Positions 16,845 through 26,146 of a stretch of 34,778 nucleotides of DNA are shown one piece after another. The stretch is taken from positions 1 to 34,778 of the forward strand of contig NZ_AGFR01000013.1 of assembly GCF_000231445.1 (NCBI RefSeq). Reading direction: 5' to 3'. Source of the DNA: Commensalibacter intestini A911 (GTDB taxonomy: Bacteria > Pseudomonadota > Alphaproteobacteria > Acetobacterales > Acetobacteraceae). A model generated the notes under the pieces. The model made no database searches. It worked only from the letters and a program-made list of their open reading frames with translations, and was not told where the DNA came from. The position numbers and the translations under genes were made by a program. Positions within the stretch are counted from its first letter, which is position 1; every line of letters begins with the position of its first letter.

Positions 16845-17975
16845 TTATTTCGATGTTTCTTTGGCTTTAGCTGCTGCTTTTTCAGCTTCAATCTCAGCAG
16901 CTTTTTTCTCTACCAATTCCACAATATGATCAATCATATCTTCTGCTGGCACAGTATGGTCTTGTTTACCAGCCATATAAACCATATGACGGCCAGATCC
17001 ACCACCTGTTACCCCGACATCCGTCATGGTTGCTTCACCAGGACCGTTTACCACACAACCAATCACTGATAAAGAAAGTGGTGTTTCAATATGTGCCAAA
17101 CGTTCCTCTAATGCCGCAACTGTTGGAATCACTTTAAACCCTTGACGCGCGCAAGATGGGCAAGAAACCACATGAACCCCACGATGGCGCAAACCAAGAC
17201 TCTTTAAAATATCCCAACCGACTGCGACTTCTTCTTCTGGCTCTGCAGATAAAGAAACACGCATTGTATCCCCAATACCAGCCCATAACAAAGAACCTAA
17301 ACCAATCGAGGATTTTACAGTTCCTGCACGTTTACCACCTGCTTCAGTAATCCCAATATGTAAAGGATAATCACAAGCTTCTGACAATAAACGATAAGAC
17401 TCAACTGCTAAGAAAACATCAGATGCCTTCACACTGATTTTAAATTCACGAAAATCATTATCTTCTAGGATCTTTGCATGTTCTAGTGCACTCTCAACCA
17501 ACGCATCTGGGTTAGGCTCACCGTACTTTTCCAACAAATGTTTTTCTAAAGAACCCGCATTCACCCCAATACGAATAGAACAATTATAATCCTTAGCAGC
17601 CTTAATCACGTCACGAACACGTTCTGCGCTACCGATATTACCAGGATTAATTCGTAAACAAGCTGCCCCTGCTTGAGCTGCTTCAATTGCTCTTTTGTAA
17701 TGAAAGTGAATATCTGCAACAATCGGCACATTCACATTCTGAACGATTTCTTTTAATGCTGCCGTACTTGCTTCATCAGGACAAGAAACACGAACGATAT
17801 CTACACCAACTTTTTCTGCACGTTTAATCTGTGCAATTGTTGCTTTCGCATCGCTGGTCAACGTATTGGTCATCGTTTGCACACTAATCGGTGCACCACC
17901 GCCTACAGGAACAGATCCAACGTGAATCTGACGGGTTTTATTGCGTTCAATATGTTGATATGGGCGTAAACTCAT
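16845..17975 (-). CDS. ispG: 4-hydroxy-3-methylbut-2-en-1-yl diphosphate synthase IspG
   Basis: A 376-residue iron-sulphur enzyme of the MEP isoprenoid pathway, converting 2-C-methyl-D-erythritol 2,4-cyclodiphosphate to HMBPP. The N-terminal barrel has [12 protein letters not shown] and [10 protein letters not shown]. The cluster ligands are Cys272 and Cys275 ([11 protein letters not shown]) and Cys307 ([13 protein letters not shown]), with Glu314 as the fourth ligand. The last 25 residues are an Ala/Lys/Glu-rich helical tail beyond the conserved core. It lies between rodZ (132-base gap) and hisS (30-base gap). Confidence 0.97.
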   Translation of the reverse strand: MSLRPYQHIERNKTRQIHVGSVPVGGGAPISVQTMTNTLTSDAKATIAQIKRAEKVGVDIVRVSCPDEASTAALKEIVQNVNVPIVADIHFHYKRAIEAAQAGAACLRINPGNIGSAERVRDVIKAAKDYNCSIRIGVNAGSLEKHLLEKYGEPNPDALVESALEHAKILEDNDFREFKISVKASDVFLAVESYRLLSEACDYPLHIGITEAGGKRAGTVKSSIGLGSLLWAGIGDTMRVSLSAEPEEEVAVGWDILKSLGLRHRGVHVVSCPSCARQGFKVIPTVAALEERLAHIETPLSLSVIGCVVNGPGEATMTDVGVTGGGSGRHMVYMAGKQDHTVPAEDMIDHIVELVEKKAAEIEAEKAAAKAKETSK

Positions 17976-18107
17976 TTAATTTTAATCTCCGAAATGATCA
18001 TAGAATATATCAAATTATTCAAAAGAAATCGCTATCTCATACTTTTTTTATCAAATTCTTATGTAGGGATCACCCATCAAAGGTGCAATTCTTCATCCTT
18101 AATAAAC

Positions 18108-19256
18108 TTAATGATTAAGCTGCTTTGCATTCAAATCATCGGCTGACACATCATGCTTTGAACTAACCACAGGTTTAGGTGCAGCAGGCTTTTTCTTAAT
18201 TTGAGGCGCAGCATCACCTGTTGTCGATGCAGAAGATGAATCTGTTGAAGAAGGTTCTTCTGGATGTAATAACTTATCTGCTTTTTGTGCATCTAATTTA
18301 AAACGACGCAACGTTCTACCTTTTTTACCCAATGGAGATGATTGTATATCCCCTTTTTGTAAAACAACAACTCCAGGATTACCAATCGTCATAACCACTT
18401 CGTCTTGATCGCTTGGAACTTCCCAAGTTTCATCTGCTTTTAAGACTTTTTGATATAGAACTTTACCATCTTTTCCCTTTACTTGTAACCAACTTGGTGC
18501 AATCGCTTTAATCATTAACGGTTGTTCTGGCTGTTTCTGCTCCACTGGAGGCGTTGTTGCTTCTGGTGGTGAAGGCGGTTGAGCAGCAGGCTGTAAAGGA
18601 GATTGATCCGATGATGCTGGTTTTAAAGAGTCAGTCAAAGGCGTTGCCGGAATCGTATTAGATACCGTGTTTGTATTAGTATTCGCGTTTGGACTAGAAT
18701 TAATATCAACAGGCTTATTTGCATCCTGTGGCAATGGTGCAGGATGATCCGCAGGCATGATAGACGCAATTTGCGGTGACATCTGTTGTGGCTGACCTGC
18801 ATTTTGATCTGCTTGAACAGGTGCTGGCGGAATAGTCTCAGAAGGTGATTGATGATGATCTGACATCTTATACCAACCAATATAAGCACCAACCATAATT
18901 AACAAGCTAAAGAAAATTAGAACCCCAGCTGGCACACCACTTTGAGGGACTGGCGCTGGGAAAAGTAATTTTGGCTTTTCAGTATTGGCTTGATTTTCTT
19001 GACGAAACTGCTTTACCAAAGCAACACCGTCTAAATTTAAAAAATCTGCATAAGTCTTTAAAAAACCAGCAGCATAAGCAACGCCAGGCAATTGATCGAT
19101 CCGCCCATCTTCTAATGCTTTTAAAAACACTAAACGAATACGTAATCGTTGCGCAACATCTTCCAAGCTTAATTTAAGCTCTTCTCTACGTGTTCTAAGC
19201 ACATCTCCAATAGAATGTATATTATTATCAGAGTGAAGTTGACTTAAGTCGCTCAT
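18108..19256 (-). CDS. rodZ: RodZ-like cytoskeletal membrane protein
   Basis: A 382-residue protein with the RodZ plan: an N-terminal helix-turn-helix domain (about 14-85: IGDVLRTRREELKLSLEDVA, ending LDGVALVKQFR), one membrane segment (about 108-128: VPAGVLIFFSLLIMVGAYIGW), a long Pro/Gln/Ser/Asn-rich periplasmic linker (130-250) and a C-terminal DUF4115-type beta domain (about 255-340: PSWLQVKGKDGKVLY, NPGVVVLQKGD). The tail (340-382) is Ser/Lys/Pro-rich. RodZ links MreB filaments to the cell-wall elongation machinery. It commonly sits just upstream of ispG, as here. The start lies 12 bases after the nitronate monooxygenase-like gene. Confidence 0.9.
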   Translation of the reverse strand: MSDLSQLHSDNNIHSIGDVLRTRREELKLSLEDVAQRLRIRLVFLKALEDGRIDQLPGVAYAAGFLKTYADFLNLDGVALVKQFRQENQANTEKPKLLFPAPVPQSGVPAGVLIFFSLLIMVGAYIGWYKMSDHHQSPSETIPPAPVQADQNAGQPQQMSPQIASIMPADHPAPLPQDANKPVDINSSPNANTNTNTVSNTIPATPLTDSLKPASSDQSPLQPAAQPPSPPEATTPPVEQKQPEQPLMIKAIAPSWLQVKGKDGKVLYQKVLKADETWEVPSDQDEVVMTIGNPGVVVLQKGDIQSSPLGKKGRTLRRFKLDAQKADKLLHPEEPSSTDSSSASTTGDAAPQIKKKPAAPKPVVSSKHDVSADDLNAKQLNH

Positions 19257-19268
19257 GCTGCTTTCAAC

Positions 19269-20342
19269 CTAATTTGATGATGAATGTTTAATCCGTTGAC
19301 GTCTAGCCACCAAAGCATCAACAGCTTGTTTTACTAAATTCTGAATAATGTCTGCAACTGGCAAAATTTCTTTCACCATCCCCACAGACTGCCCCGCCAT
19401 CACAGAACCATTCTCAACATCTCCATCTTTTACGGCACGTCGTAATGCACCAGCCCAGAAATGTTCAATATCTAATTGAGCATCTTCCTTGCTAATTTCT
19501 TGATTTTGATATTTTTGAATCATCGCAGCTTGATGTCTCATGAAATCTTTCGTGGCTTGATTTGATAACGCACGAACAGGAATCACAGGAAATGAATCAT
19601 CAATTTGTACAGAAGCAATTGCATCACGTGCAGCAGCTCTTACAAATGCTTTCTTAAAGTTTTCATGCGCTTGGCTTTCCGTCGCTGCCGCAAAAACAGT
19701 TCCTAATTGAGCACCAGAAGCACCCATTTCAAGGTAAGATAAAATTGCATCACCACGTCCAAGTCCACCAGCAACAAACACTGGAACTTCACGAATGATA
19801 GGTAAAATTTCCTGAGCCAATACCGTCAAAGAAACAGGACCAACATGCCCACCAGCTTCTGCACCTTCAATAACAAGTGCATCCGCACCCATTTTCATTA
19901 AGCGTTTTGCTAAAACCAATGCTGGTGCAAAAGCAACAACTTGAGCACCACCATCTTTAATCCGTTTAATCGCAGCGCCCGTAGGAACACCACCAGCCAA
20001 TACGATATGCTTCACATTCAATCGTAAACAAACTTCAATCAGTTCATTTAACTGAGGATGCATTGTAATCAAATTAACGCCAAAAGGTTTACTTGTCATT
20101 GCTTGAGTTGCAATAATTTCTGCTTCTAATAAAGCAGGATCCATAGCCCCACAAGCAATTACACCAAAACCACCAGCATTCGAAATTGCAGAAACGAGAC
20201 AACGCTCACTAACCCAAGACATTGCACCGCCTAAAATAGCGACTTGACTGCCTAAGAAATCCGTTCCTCTTTCCCACAAAGATGATAGTTCTTGTAAAGC
20301 TTCTTGATCTAACTTTGTCATATCCGCAAAACTATCCTGCAT
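19269..20342 (-). CDS. nitronate monooxygenase family FMN protein
   Basis: A 357-residue TIM-barrel flavoprotein of the NPD/nitronate monooxygenase family. Motifs: ILGGAMSWVSERCLVSAISN near the start, AGGFGVIACG, the FMN-phosphate and active-site region VIEGAEAGGHVG (with the conserved His), and PVFVAGGLGRGDAI with GASGAQLGTVFAA. Members oxidise alkyl nitronates or act as enoyl-ACP reductase II (FabK), and these are hard to separate by eye, so the substrate is uncertain. It begins 2 bases after the lysC stop, and the co-oriented neighbours imply co-transcription. C-terminal 30 residues are helical and basic. Confidence 0.88.
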   Translation of the reverse strand: MQDSFADMTKLDQEALQELSSLWERGTDFLGSQVAILGGAMSWVSERCLVSAISNAGGFGVIACGAMDPALLEAEIIATQAMTSKPFGVNLITMHPQLNELIEVCLRLNVKHIVLAGGVPTGAAIKRIKDGGAQVVAFAPALVLAKRLMKMGADALVIEGAEAGGHVGPVSLTVLAQEILPIIREVPVFVAGGLGRGDAILSYLEMGASGAQLGTVFAAATESQAHENFKKAFVRAAARDAIASVQIDDSFPVIPVRALSNQATKDFMRHQAAMIQKYQNQEISKEDAQLDIEHFWAGALRRAVKDGDVENGSVMAGQSVGMVKEILPVADIIQNLVKQAVDALVARRQRIKHSSSN

Positions 20343-20344
20343 TC

Positions 20345-21595
20345 TTAAGCATCCAATCCATAAGCTGTGTGTAAAGCACGCACTGCAAGCTCAACATATT
20401 CCGCAGCGATTAAAACGGATACTTTTATTTCACTCGTAGAGATCACTTGAACGTTAATAGAGCGTTCTGCTAATGTTTTAAACATTGTATTTGCAACACC
20501 TGTATGTGAACGCATCCCAATACCAACAACACTAATTTTTACAACGTCATCATCGGTCAGCATTTCAGCAAAACCAATATGTTTTCTTTCACGTTCTAAA
20601 ATATTTTGTACATTTAATAAATCTGTTTTAGGAACCGTAAACGTCATATCAGTTTTTTGATTACTGCCACTGCTTTGTACAATCATATCAACATTTACAT
20701 TTTCACGTGCCAAAGGCTCAAAAATCGAAGCTGCAATTCCAGGATGATCAGGAATATCTTTTACAACAATCTTAGCCTCATTTAACGAATATGCAATCCC
20801 AGTAACTTGTTCTTTTTCCATAATCTCATCCTCACTAACAACCAAAGAGCCAGGTAACGAATTTTCCATCGGTGCAGGATTATCATCAAAACTAGATAAT
20901 ACCTGAACCCTAACTTGTTCCTTCATAGCCAGTTCTACACTACGTGTTTGTAACACTTTTGCCCCAACAGAGGCCAACTCTAACATTTCTTCATAAGCAA
21001 TCGCAGGAATACGCTTTGCTTTTTTAACTATTCTCGGATCGGTTGTGTAAATGCCATCAACATCCGTATAAATATCACAACGAGTTGCCTTCATACTGGC
21101 AGCCAAAGCCACTGCGGAAGTATCAGAACCACCACGTCCCAAAGTAGCAACACGCCCCTCTTCGCTAACGCCTTGGAAACCAGCAACCACAGGTACAACG
21201 CCAGACTGCATACATTCAATCAATTTTGAAGAATCAATAGATTTAATTCGTGCTTTACTATGTGCATCATCAGTTAAAATAGGAATCTGCCATCCAGCCA
21301 AAGAACGAGATTTTACACCAAGCGTTTGTAAAGCAATCGCTAATAATCCACTGGTAACTTGTTCGCCAGTGGCAACAATTGAATCATATTCACAAGGATC
21401 AAATAGCGGATTCAAAGATTCACAATATCCAACTAATTGGTTTGTTACACCAGACATCGCAGAGACAACAACCGTTACCTCACACCCTGCATCAACCTGC
21501 TTCTTTACTGTCTTCGCAACATTGCGAATACGATCCAAATCAGCAACAGAGGTTCCACCAAACTTCATCACTATTCGAGGGGCATTAAGAGACAT
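20345..21595 (-). CDS. lysC: aspartate kinase
   Basis: A 416-residue aspartokinase, first step of the Lys/Met/Thr pathway: ATP-dependent phosphorylation of aspartate. The kinase domain has VMKFGGTSVAD near the N-terminus, VVSAMSGVTNQLV, LGRGGSDTSAVALAA and CDIYTDVDGIYTTDPR. Two ACT domains follow (from about residue 260: VKDIPDHPGIAASIFEPLA and KISVVGIGMRSHTGVANTMF), which usually give feedback control by lysine and threonine. ATG 21595 is chosen because GGAG precedes it by ten bases; a TTG-started frame from 21613 adds six residues. It heads the minus-strand run lysC to prfA and diverges from ubiG. Confidence 0.96.
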   Translation of the reverse strand: MSLNAPRIVMKFGGTSVADLDRIRNVAKTVKKQVDAGCEVTVVVSAMSGVTNQLVGYCESLNPLFDPCEYDSIVATGEQVTSGLLAIALQTLGVKSRSLAGWQIPILTDDAHSKARIKSIDSSKLIECMQSGVVPVVAGFQGVSEEGRVATLGRGGSDTSAVALAASMKATRCDIYTDVDGIYTTDPRIVKKAKRIPAIAYEEMLELASVGAKVLQTRSVELAMKEQVRVQVLSSFDDNPAPMENSLPGSLVVSEDEIMEKEQVTGIAYSLNEAKIVVKDIPDHPGIAASIFEPLARENVNVDMIVQSSGSNQKTDMTFTVPKTDLLNVQNILERERKHIGFAEMLTDDDVVKISVVGIGMRSHTGVANTMFKTLAERSINVQVISTSEIKVSVLIAAEYVELAVRALHTAYGLDA

Positions 21596-21780
21596 AAAAA
21601 GCAAACTCCGCAATGTTTATTTTCACTATTACTCTTTACATAATGAAAAGATAAACTTTATGTATTAAAATATCGTTAAATGAATACTTAACCTAGTTAT
21701 AATTGATAATCAAATTATTGACTGCTTTTTTGTTGATAATTTGATAAATTTTACTTGACGACCCTGTGAAAGGCCTGATT

Positions 21781-22533
21781 ATGTCCACCGTTACACCACC
21801 TGATCAACACAATCAAAAGAATTCTGTTAAAGAAGATGAAATTAATCGCTTTAATGCCATTGCTGATGAATGGTGGAATCGAACAGGCCCTATGAGCCCC
21901 CTCCATGAAATGAACAGCTTACGTATCGAATGGATTCAGAAAATATTAAAAACACACACATCTTTTGATCATTCCCATCCGATCTTAGATATTGGTTGTG
22001 GTGTCGGGATAGCCAGCGAAGGACTTGCTACTCTAGGATATAATGTATTAGGCGTAGACGCTGCAAAAGACGTTATCCAAGCTGCACAAAACCACCTGGA
22101 TACTATTCCTCTCCCGCCTAATAGTGGCGATATTACTTATCGGGTAGGCACTATTGAAGAGTTGGTCTCTGAAAAAAAACAATTTCAAATTGTGAATGCT
22201 TTGGAGCTTTTAGAACACGTTAACGATCCACAAGAATTTATTCAAAATATTGCAACTCTATTAACAGATAACGGTATTACTTTTGTTTCAACGATCAATC
22301 GCAATATTCCTTCTTTTCTCTTTGCAAAAGTTGGTGCAGAATATTTAACGCGGAAACTTCCCGTAGGAACCCATCAATGGAAACAATTTATCACTCCAGC
22401 TGAGCTCTGTAAAATGGCGCATAATGCAGGGTTACGTGTTGTAGATATTGCTGGCCTTACTATGAGACCAAATGGGTGGAAAATTACCCAAGATGTTAAA
22501 ATTAATTATATGGTTTGTTTATCTAAAATATAA
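21781..22533 (+). CDS. ubiG: ubiquinone biosynthesis O-methyltransferase
   Basis: A 250-residue class I methyltransferase that performs both O-methylations of the ubiquinone ring. It begins with the UbiG-typical EINRFNAIADEWWNRTGPM, then HEMNSLRIEWI, the SAM-binding motif ILDIGCGVGIASEGLA with GVDAAKDVI, NALELLEHV and ISTINRN-like FVSTINRNIPSFL, and a C-terminal PVGTHQWKQFITPAEL. ATG 21781 has GAAAGG six bases upstream; GTG 21766 would add five residues. It diverges from lysC across about 185 bases and ends in a strong hairpin terminator. Confidence 0.95.
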   Translation: MSTVTPPDQHNQKNSVKEDEINRFNAIADEWWNRTGPMSPLHEMNSLRIEWIQKILKTHTSFDHSHPILDIGCGVGIASEGLATLGYNVLGVDAAKDVIQAAQNHLDTIPLPPNSGDITYRVGTIEELVSEKKQFQIVNALELLEHVNDPQEFIQNIATLLTDNGITFVSTINRNIPSFLFAKVGAEYLTRKLPVGTHQWKQFITPAELCKMAHNAGLRVVDIAGLTMRPNGWKITQDVKINYMVCLSKI

Positions 22534-22556
22534 TTTTATCTTTGTAATCGATATAT

Positions 22557-22595
22557 AAAAAAGGCATTTAAGATTTGATCTTAAATGCCTTTTTT
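22557..22595. terminator. bidirectional intrinsic terminator
   Basis: A perfect 18-bp stem, with arms at 22557-22574 (A6 then GGCATTTAAGAT) and 22578-22595 (ATCTTAAATGCC then T6), closes a 3-base loop. The A-tract/T-tract symmetry lets it work in both directions, so it ends ubiG on the plus strand and the PKS operon on the minus strand. Confidence 0.95.
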
Positions 22596-22600
22596 ATTAG

Positions 22601-24067
22601 TTAAACTTGCTCTATAACCTCAGTACGACAGCCTGGAATTTTCTTAATTGTTTCAATCACATGTTGATGTGATATTCCTTTTGTACATTCAAATTGACGA
22701 GGTGTATTTTGATGTTTTGGACAATATAAGAAATTACTATGATCGAATTGATAACGGATATCATTCCAACAACCATTACAAACATGCGTACTAAATACAC
22801 GATAAGGTGTATCATATTCTGTTGAAGGATGTGTAAATCCAGAAATAATCACAGATGGGACACCTGCTCCCCATGCTAACCATGCTAACCCAGAAGACAA
22901 CCCAACAAAAAATTCTGCATGTTTTAACCAACGTGCACGTTCTTTTAATGAACGAGGACCAGTTTGATCTTCTACACCGTTAGGAATATGATTCCAAACT
23001 AAATCGCGTCCAAAGGCATATTCTTTATCAATACAAACAACACGATAGCCAACAGACTTTAAAAACTTCACAACATGATACCATCCATAAGGATTGTTCC
23101 AGTATTTACATTGTGTAGAAGCATGAGTTGCGATTACAACATAAGGTTCTTCGATTGGACGGGTATCGTCATCTACTGTTAATTTTGGAGCTTCTTCAGT
23201 TGGATCAACACCTAAAATATACCCAGCAGTACGGTGTAAACCAACCTGTCTGAAATCTTGTGGTTGCCAATGATTGTCATCATCTTTAAAAAACAACCCA
23301 ATATAATAAGAAGCATAAAAAGGATGTCTATCTTTAGGCTCTTTCTTTGCATATTCTGTAGCATCAAGAAATTTAATCTCAGGATAACTCTTTTCGAATA
23401 ATTCAATTAGAGGTTTACCAAGTGCTACTGTCACATTACATTGATGTTTTTTTCTAAATTTGTCTGCATAAGGCATCCATCCAAGAGAATCCCCTAAAGA
23501 CCCTACTGGAAAAACAATCAATACATCTTTTCCCTTAGCATCATAATCATGGGTAAAAATAACTTCTTGCACTCCTTCTTTATTAATTTTTGAAATTGTT
23601 ATTTTACCATTTAAAAAATGATGCTTTGCAGTTGCAGCGTGTCCTACATCAAAACAAGGTTGATCCAGCAACCCGACTTCAGCATCTTTGTCATAGAGTT
23701 GAATACGCCACCCTTCACCTTCAGGAGGTTTAGGAACACTAACACGCATGCCAAAATTAAAATCATAAAAAATACCACTGTCTGCTGCCTGTGTAGGAAC
23801 AGGAGGAGGCTGCACTAAAGTTTGTTCTGTAGTTTTAGGCTGTTGAGGTTGAGCACTAGATTCTGGAGAAGCTTGCCCTGATTGACCTTCAGAATTATTT
23901 CCTCCAATTATAGGAGAGAAATTTTCAGCAACATTTTGAATTATAGCATCTTGCTGTGCACCAGTTGAGTGAACAGCAACACTGCCAACATCTTGATCAT
24001 CACGTGTTTTTAATTTAATCCGATCAACACCTTCAACGTCAATTTTAACTTTAGAATCTTCACTCAT
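22601..24067 (-). CDS. TibC/Aah-like autotransporter heptosyltransferase homologue
   Basis: A 488-residue glycosyltransferase-fold protein. Residues 1-95 are a variable extension with a Gln/Pro/Ser-rich linker. About 100-175 is a beta-rich domain (YDFNFGMRVSVPKPPEG, GLLDQPCFDVGH). Then come an N-terminal Rossmann half (LIVFPVGSLGDSLGWMPY, 183-200) and a C-terminal half (VVIATHASTQCKYWNNPYGW, 310-329; FFVGLSSGLAWLAWGAGVPS, 386-405). Four cysteines, 430, 433, 449 and 461 (HVCNGCWND, FLYCPKH, FECTKG), match the iron-binding cysteine set of the bacterial autotransporter heptosyltransferases TibC/Aah. Family members transfer ADP-heptose to serines of autotransporter passengers. Here the gene ends a PKS/FAAL operon and no autotransporter is visible, so the acceptor is unknown. 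AAAGG precedes ATG by 8 bases. The gap to the FAAL gene is 27 bases. Confidence 0.85.
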   Translation of the reverse strand: MSEDSKVKIDVEGVDRIKLKTRDDQDVGSVAVHSTGAQQDAIIQNVAENFSPIIGGNNSEGQSGQASPESSAQPQQPKTTEQTLVQPPPVPTQAADSGIFYDFNFGMRVSVPKPPEGEGWRIQLYDKDAEVGLLDQPCFDVGHAATAKHHFLNGKITISKINKEGVQEVIFTHDYDAKGKDVLIVFPVGSLGDSLGWMPYADKFRKKHQCNVTVALGKPLIELFEKSYPEIKFLDATEYAKKEPKDRHPFYASYYIGLFFKDDDNHWQPQDFRQVGLHRTAGYILGVDPTEEAPKLTVDDDTRPIEEPYVVIATHASTQCKYWNNPYGWYHVVKFLKSVGYRVVCIDKEYAFGRDLVWNHIPNGVEDQTGPRSLKERARWLKHAEFFVGLSSGLAWLAWGAGVPSVIISGFTHPSTEYDTPYRVFSTHVCNGCWNDIRYQFDHSNFLYCPKHQNTPRQFECTKGISHQHVIETIKKIPGCRTEVIEQV

Positions 24068-24094
24068 TCTCTACGCCTTTATTATTTTATACAA

Positions 24095-26137
24095 TTACGC
24101 ACTTACGCTAATTTGACCTGCCAATAAATTACATAAATCTTTATAATTTTGACACGCAATCATAAATTCGGATGGATCAATTTGAATATGGAAATGACGT
24201 TCAAAGTCTTGTCTTAAATTCAACAATAACTCTGCATCCATTTCTCTATTAACCAATTTCTCACGTGTTAATTCTTTAACATCTTCATCCCAATCTTTTG
24301 TTTTTTCATCAACCCATTTTTCAACCTCAATCAACGCTTGTTCACGTGTCAAAGGAGGTGGAAGATCTGGCACTTCATACTCAAACTTCTGAATAACAGG
24401 CAAAGCATCATCATGCAACGCTTTACGTGTCCTTGCGATTTGTGCTTTTCCACTGGGTGTTTTCAACACACCACCTGGACGGGTCAGCACAATCATTTTA
24501 GGCCAAATATCATAAGTTTTTGTAATAACTTCATAAGCTTTATCTACAATATCTTCATACGAATTTAAAGGTTTTTTAACCAACTCTATGATAACCGTAA
24601 TAGATAAAGTATCATCAGGATCACTTAAGAAAAAAGCCGTTGCATTGGGTCTAATATCTGAACACGCTGCCTCTAAAGCACCACTGACATCATCTGGATC
24701 ATATGTTTTTCCTCGTAAAACAATCACATTACTCATACGCCCTGAGAAAAATAAATTGTCACCAAGTAAAAAACCTAAATCCCCAGTCCGTAAGTAACTT
24801 TCACTCTGCCCACTAACTTTGGCGTGAAAAATTTCTTGTGTATACTCAGGACGATTAAAATACCCTTTTGCAACACTAGGACCTGAAATCCAAATTTCTC
24901 CAACACGCCCATTTCTTAAAATCTGATGAGATTCAGGATCGACAATAATCACTTTCTGATCTTCTAACGAAGTACCGCAAGAGATTAACTCGCGTCGATC
25001 AAATTTATTTGTACTAGGCCATGCAAATCCGGCCATTAATGCACTTCTAGAAAAACTTCTAAATTTAGGTGAAACTCGCCGCTCTGTTCTCGTAACAGTT
25101 AACGTTGCTTCAGCTAAACCATACCCAAACACCAAATGACGAGGCTTAAACCCAACTGCCGCAAATTTCTTACAAAAACGTTGCATAATATCTGCTTGTG
25201 CAGTATCTGCACCATTTAAAGCCAACTCCCAATGAGAAAGATCTAAATCTTGCATTTCCTCATCAGTGACTTCTCTTGTGCATAAATTATATGCAAAAGT
25301 TGGTCCACCAGACATACTAACTTTATATTTAGAGATGGCTTTCAACCAACGTACTGGTTTTTCAACAAAATGTTTAGGGGGTAACAAAATACACCTTCCC
25401 CCTGTCAAGACAACCAGTAAAACACAGCCAATCATTCCCATATCATGCGCTAAGGGTAGCCAGCTTAATCCACTATATTCTTCATCGCGATACTCATAGC
25501 TTTTTGCTTGATAACGCAAATTAAAAATCAAATTACGATGAGTTAATTCAATACCACGACTGTTTTTAGTTGTCCCAGACGTATATTGAATAAAAGCCAC
25601 CCCCTGATTATCGCCCTTAATTGCGGTTTTATTCTTAGCATTTAATAAAACTTCTAAAGGCACCCAAACAGGCTTACAATCAATCTCCTTATGAACTGCT
25701 TTGTAATCAGCGAGTATTTTACGAGGCCCAATAATAAGTTTGGGCTGCGCATCGTTAACCACCATTTCAAAACGTTCATCGCTACGCATAACATCGATAT
25801 GAATCCCAGAGGCTGGGATCATACCGGCGTAAATACAACCAAAAAACGCAGAAATATAATTAAGGTCATTATCACATAAAAGAAGAACTCTATCCCCTTC
25901 TTTACCGAAATGACGTAATCCAGCAGCAATTGTTGCTGCCTGATCATCTAACTGAGCACTTGTTAAATGATCTACAGGATTACAATCAGCATCCAACAAA
26001 GTATATAAAACCATAGAAGGCGAGACTTTTGCACGATGTTGTAGCATGTCGACCAGCGTAGCTGTGTGCCAGTCAACAATACCATACACTTTACATGCCC
26101 AATCTACCTCATTGTCATCAGGGATAATAAGAGCCAT
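24095..26137 (-). CDS. fatty acyl-AMP ligase with a degenerate C-terminal carrier-like domain
   Basis: A 680-residue ANL-superfamily enzyme of the FAAL type, which makes acyl-adenylates and hands the acyl chain to a carrier protein rather than CoA. Motifs are intact: P-loop QYTSGTTKNSRG (184-195), WLPLAHDMGMIG (226-237), GYGLAEATL (338-346), RTGDLGF (450-456), GRMSNVIVLRGKTYDP and the catalytic Lys564 in KTPSGKAQIART. Residues about 595-675 resemble an acyl-carrier domain (helix II EMDAELLLNLRQDFERHF, then IDPSEF), but the expected DS is DA (Asp634-Ala635), so there is no Ser for phosphopantetheine. The gene starts 9 bases after the PKS stop, strongly implying joint work. Acyl delivery to the PKS carrier is the likely job. 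Confidence 0.88.
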   Translation of the reverse strand: MALIIPDDNEVDWACKVYGIVDWHTATLVDMLQHRAKVSPSMVLYTLLDADCNPVDHLTSAQLDDQAATIAAGLRHFGKEGDRVLLLCDNDLNYISAFFGCIYAGMIPASGIHIDVMRSDERFEMVVNDAQPKLIIGPRKILADYKAVHKEIDCKPVWVPLEVLLNAKNKTAIKGDNQGVAFIQYTSGTTKNSRGIELTHRNLIFNLRYQAKSYEYRDEEYSGLSWLPLAHDMGMIGCVLLVVLTGGRCILLPPKHFVEKPVRWLKAISKYKVSMSGGPTFAYNLCTREVTDEEMQDLDLSHWELALNGADTAQADIMQRFCKKFAAVGFKPRHLVFGYGLAEATLTVTRTERRVSPKFRSFSRSALMAGFAWPSTNKFDRRELISCGTSLEDQKVIIVDPESHQILRNGRVGEIWISGPSVAKGYFNRPEYTQEIFHAKVSGQSESYLRTGDLGFLLGDNLFFSGRMSNVIVLRGKTYDPDDVSGALEAACSDIRPNATAFFLSDPDDTLSITVIIELVKKPLNSYEDIVDKAYEVITKTYDIWPKMIVLTRPGGVLKTPSGKAQIARTRKALHDDALPVIQKFEYEVPDLPPPLTREQALIEVEKWVDEKTKDWDEDVKELTREKLVNREMDAELLLNLRQDFERHFHIQIDPSEFMIACQNYKDLCNLLAGQISVSA

Positions 26138-26146
26138 TCTTTATGC

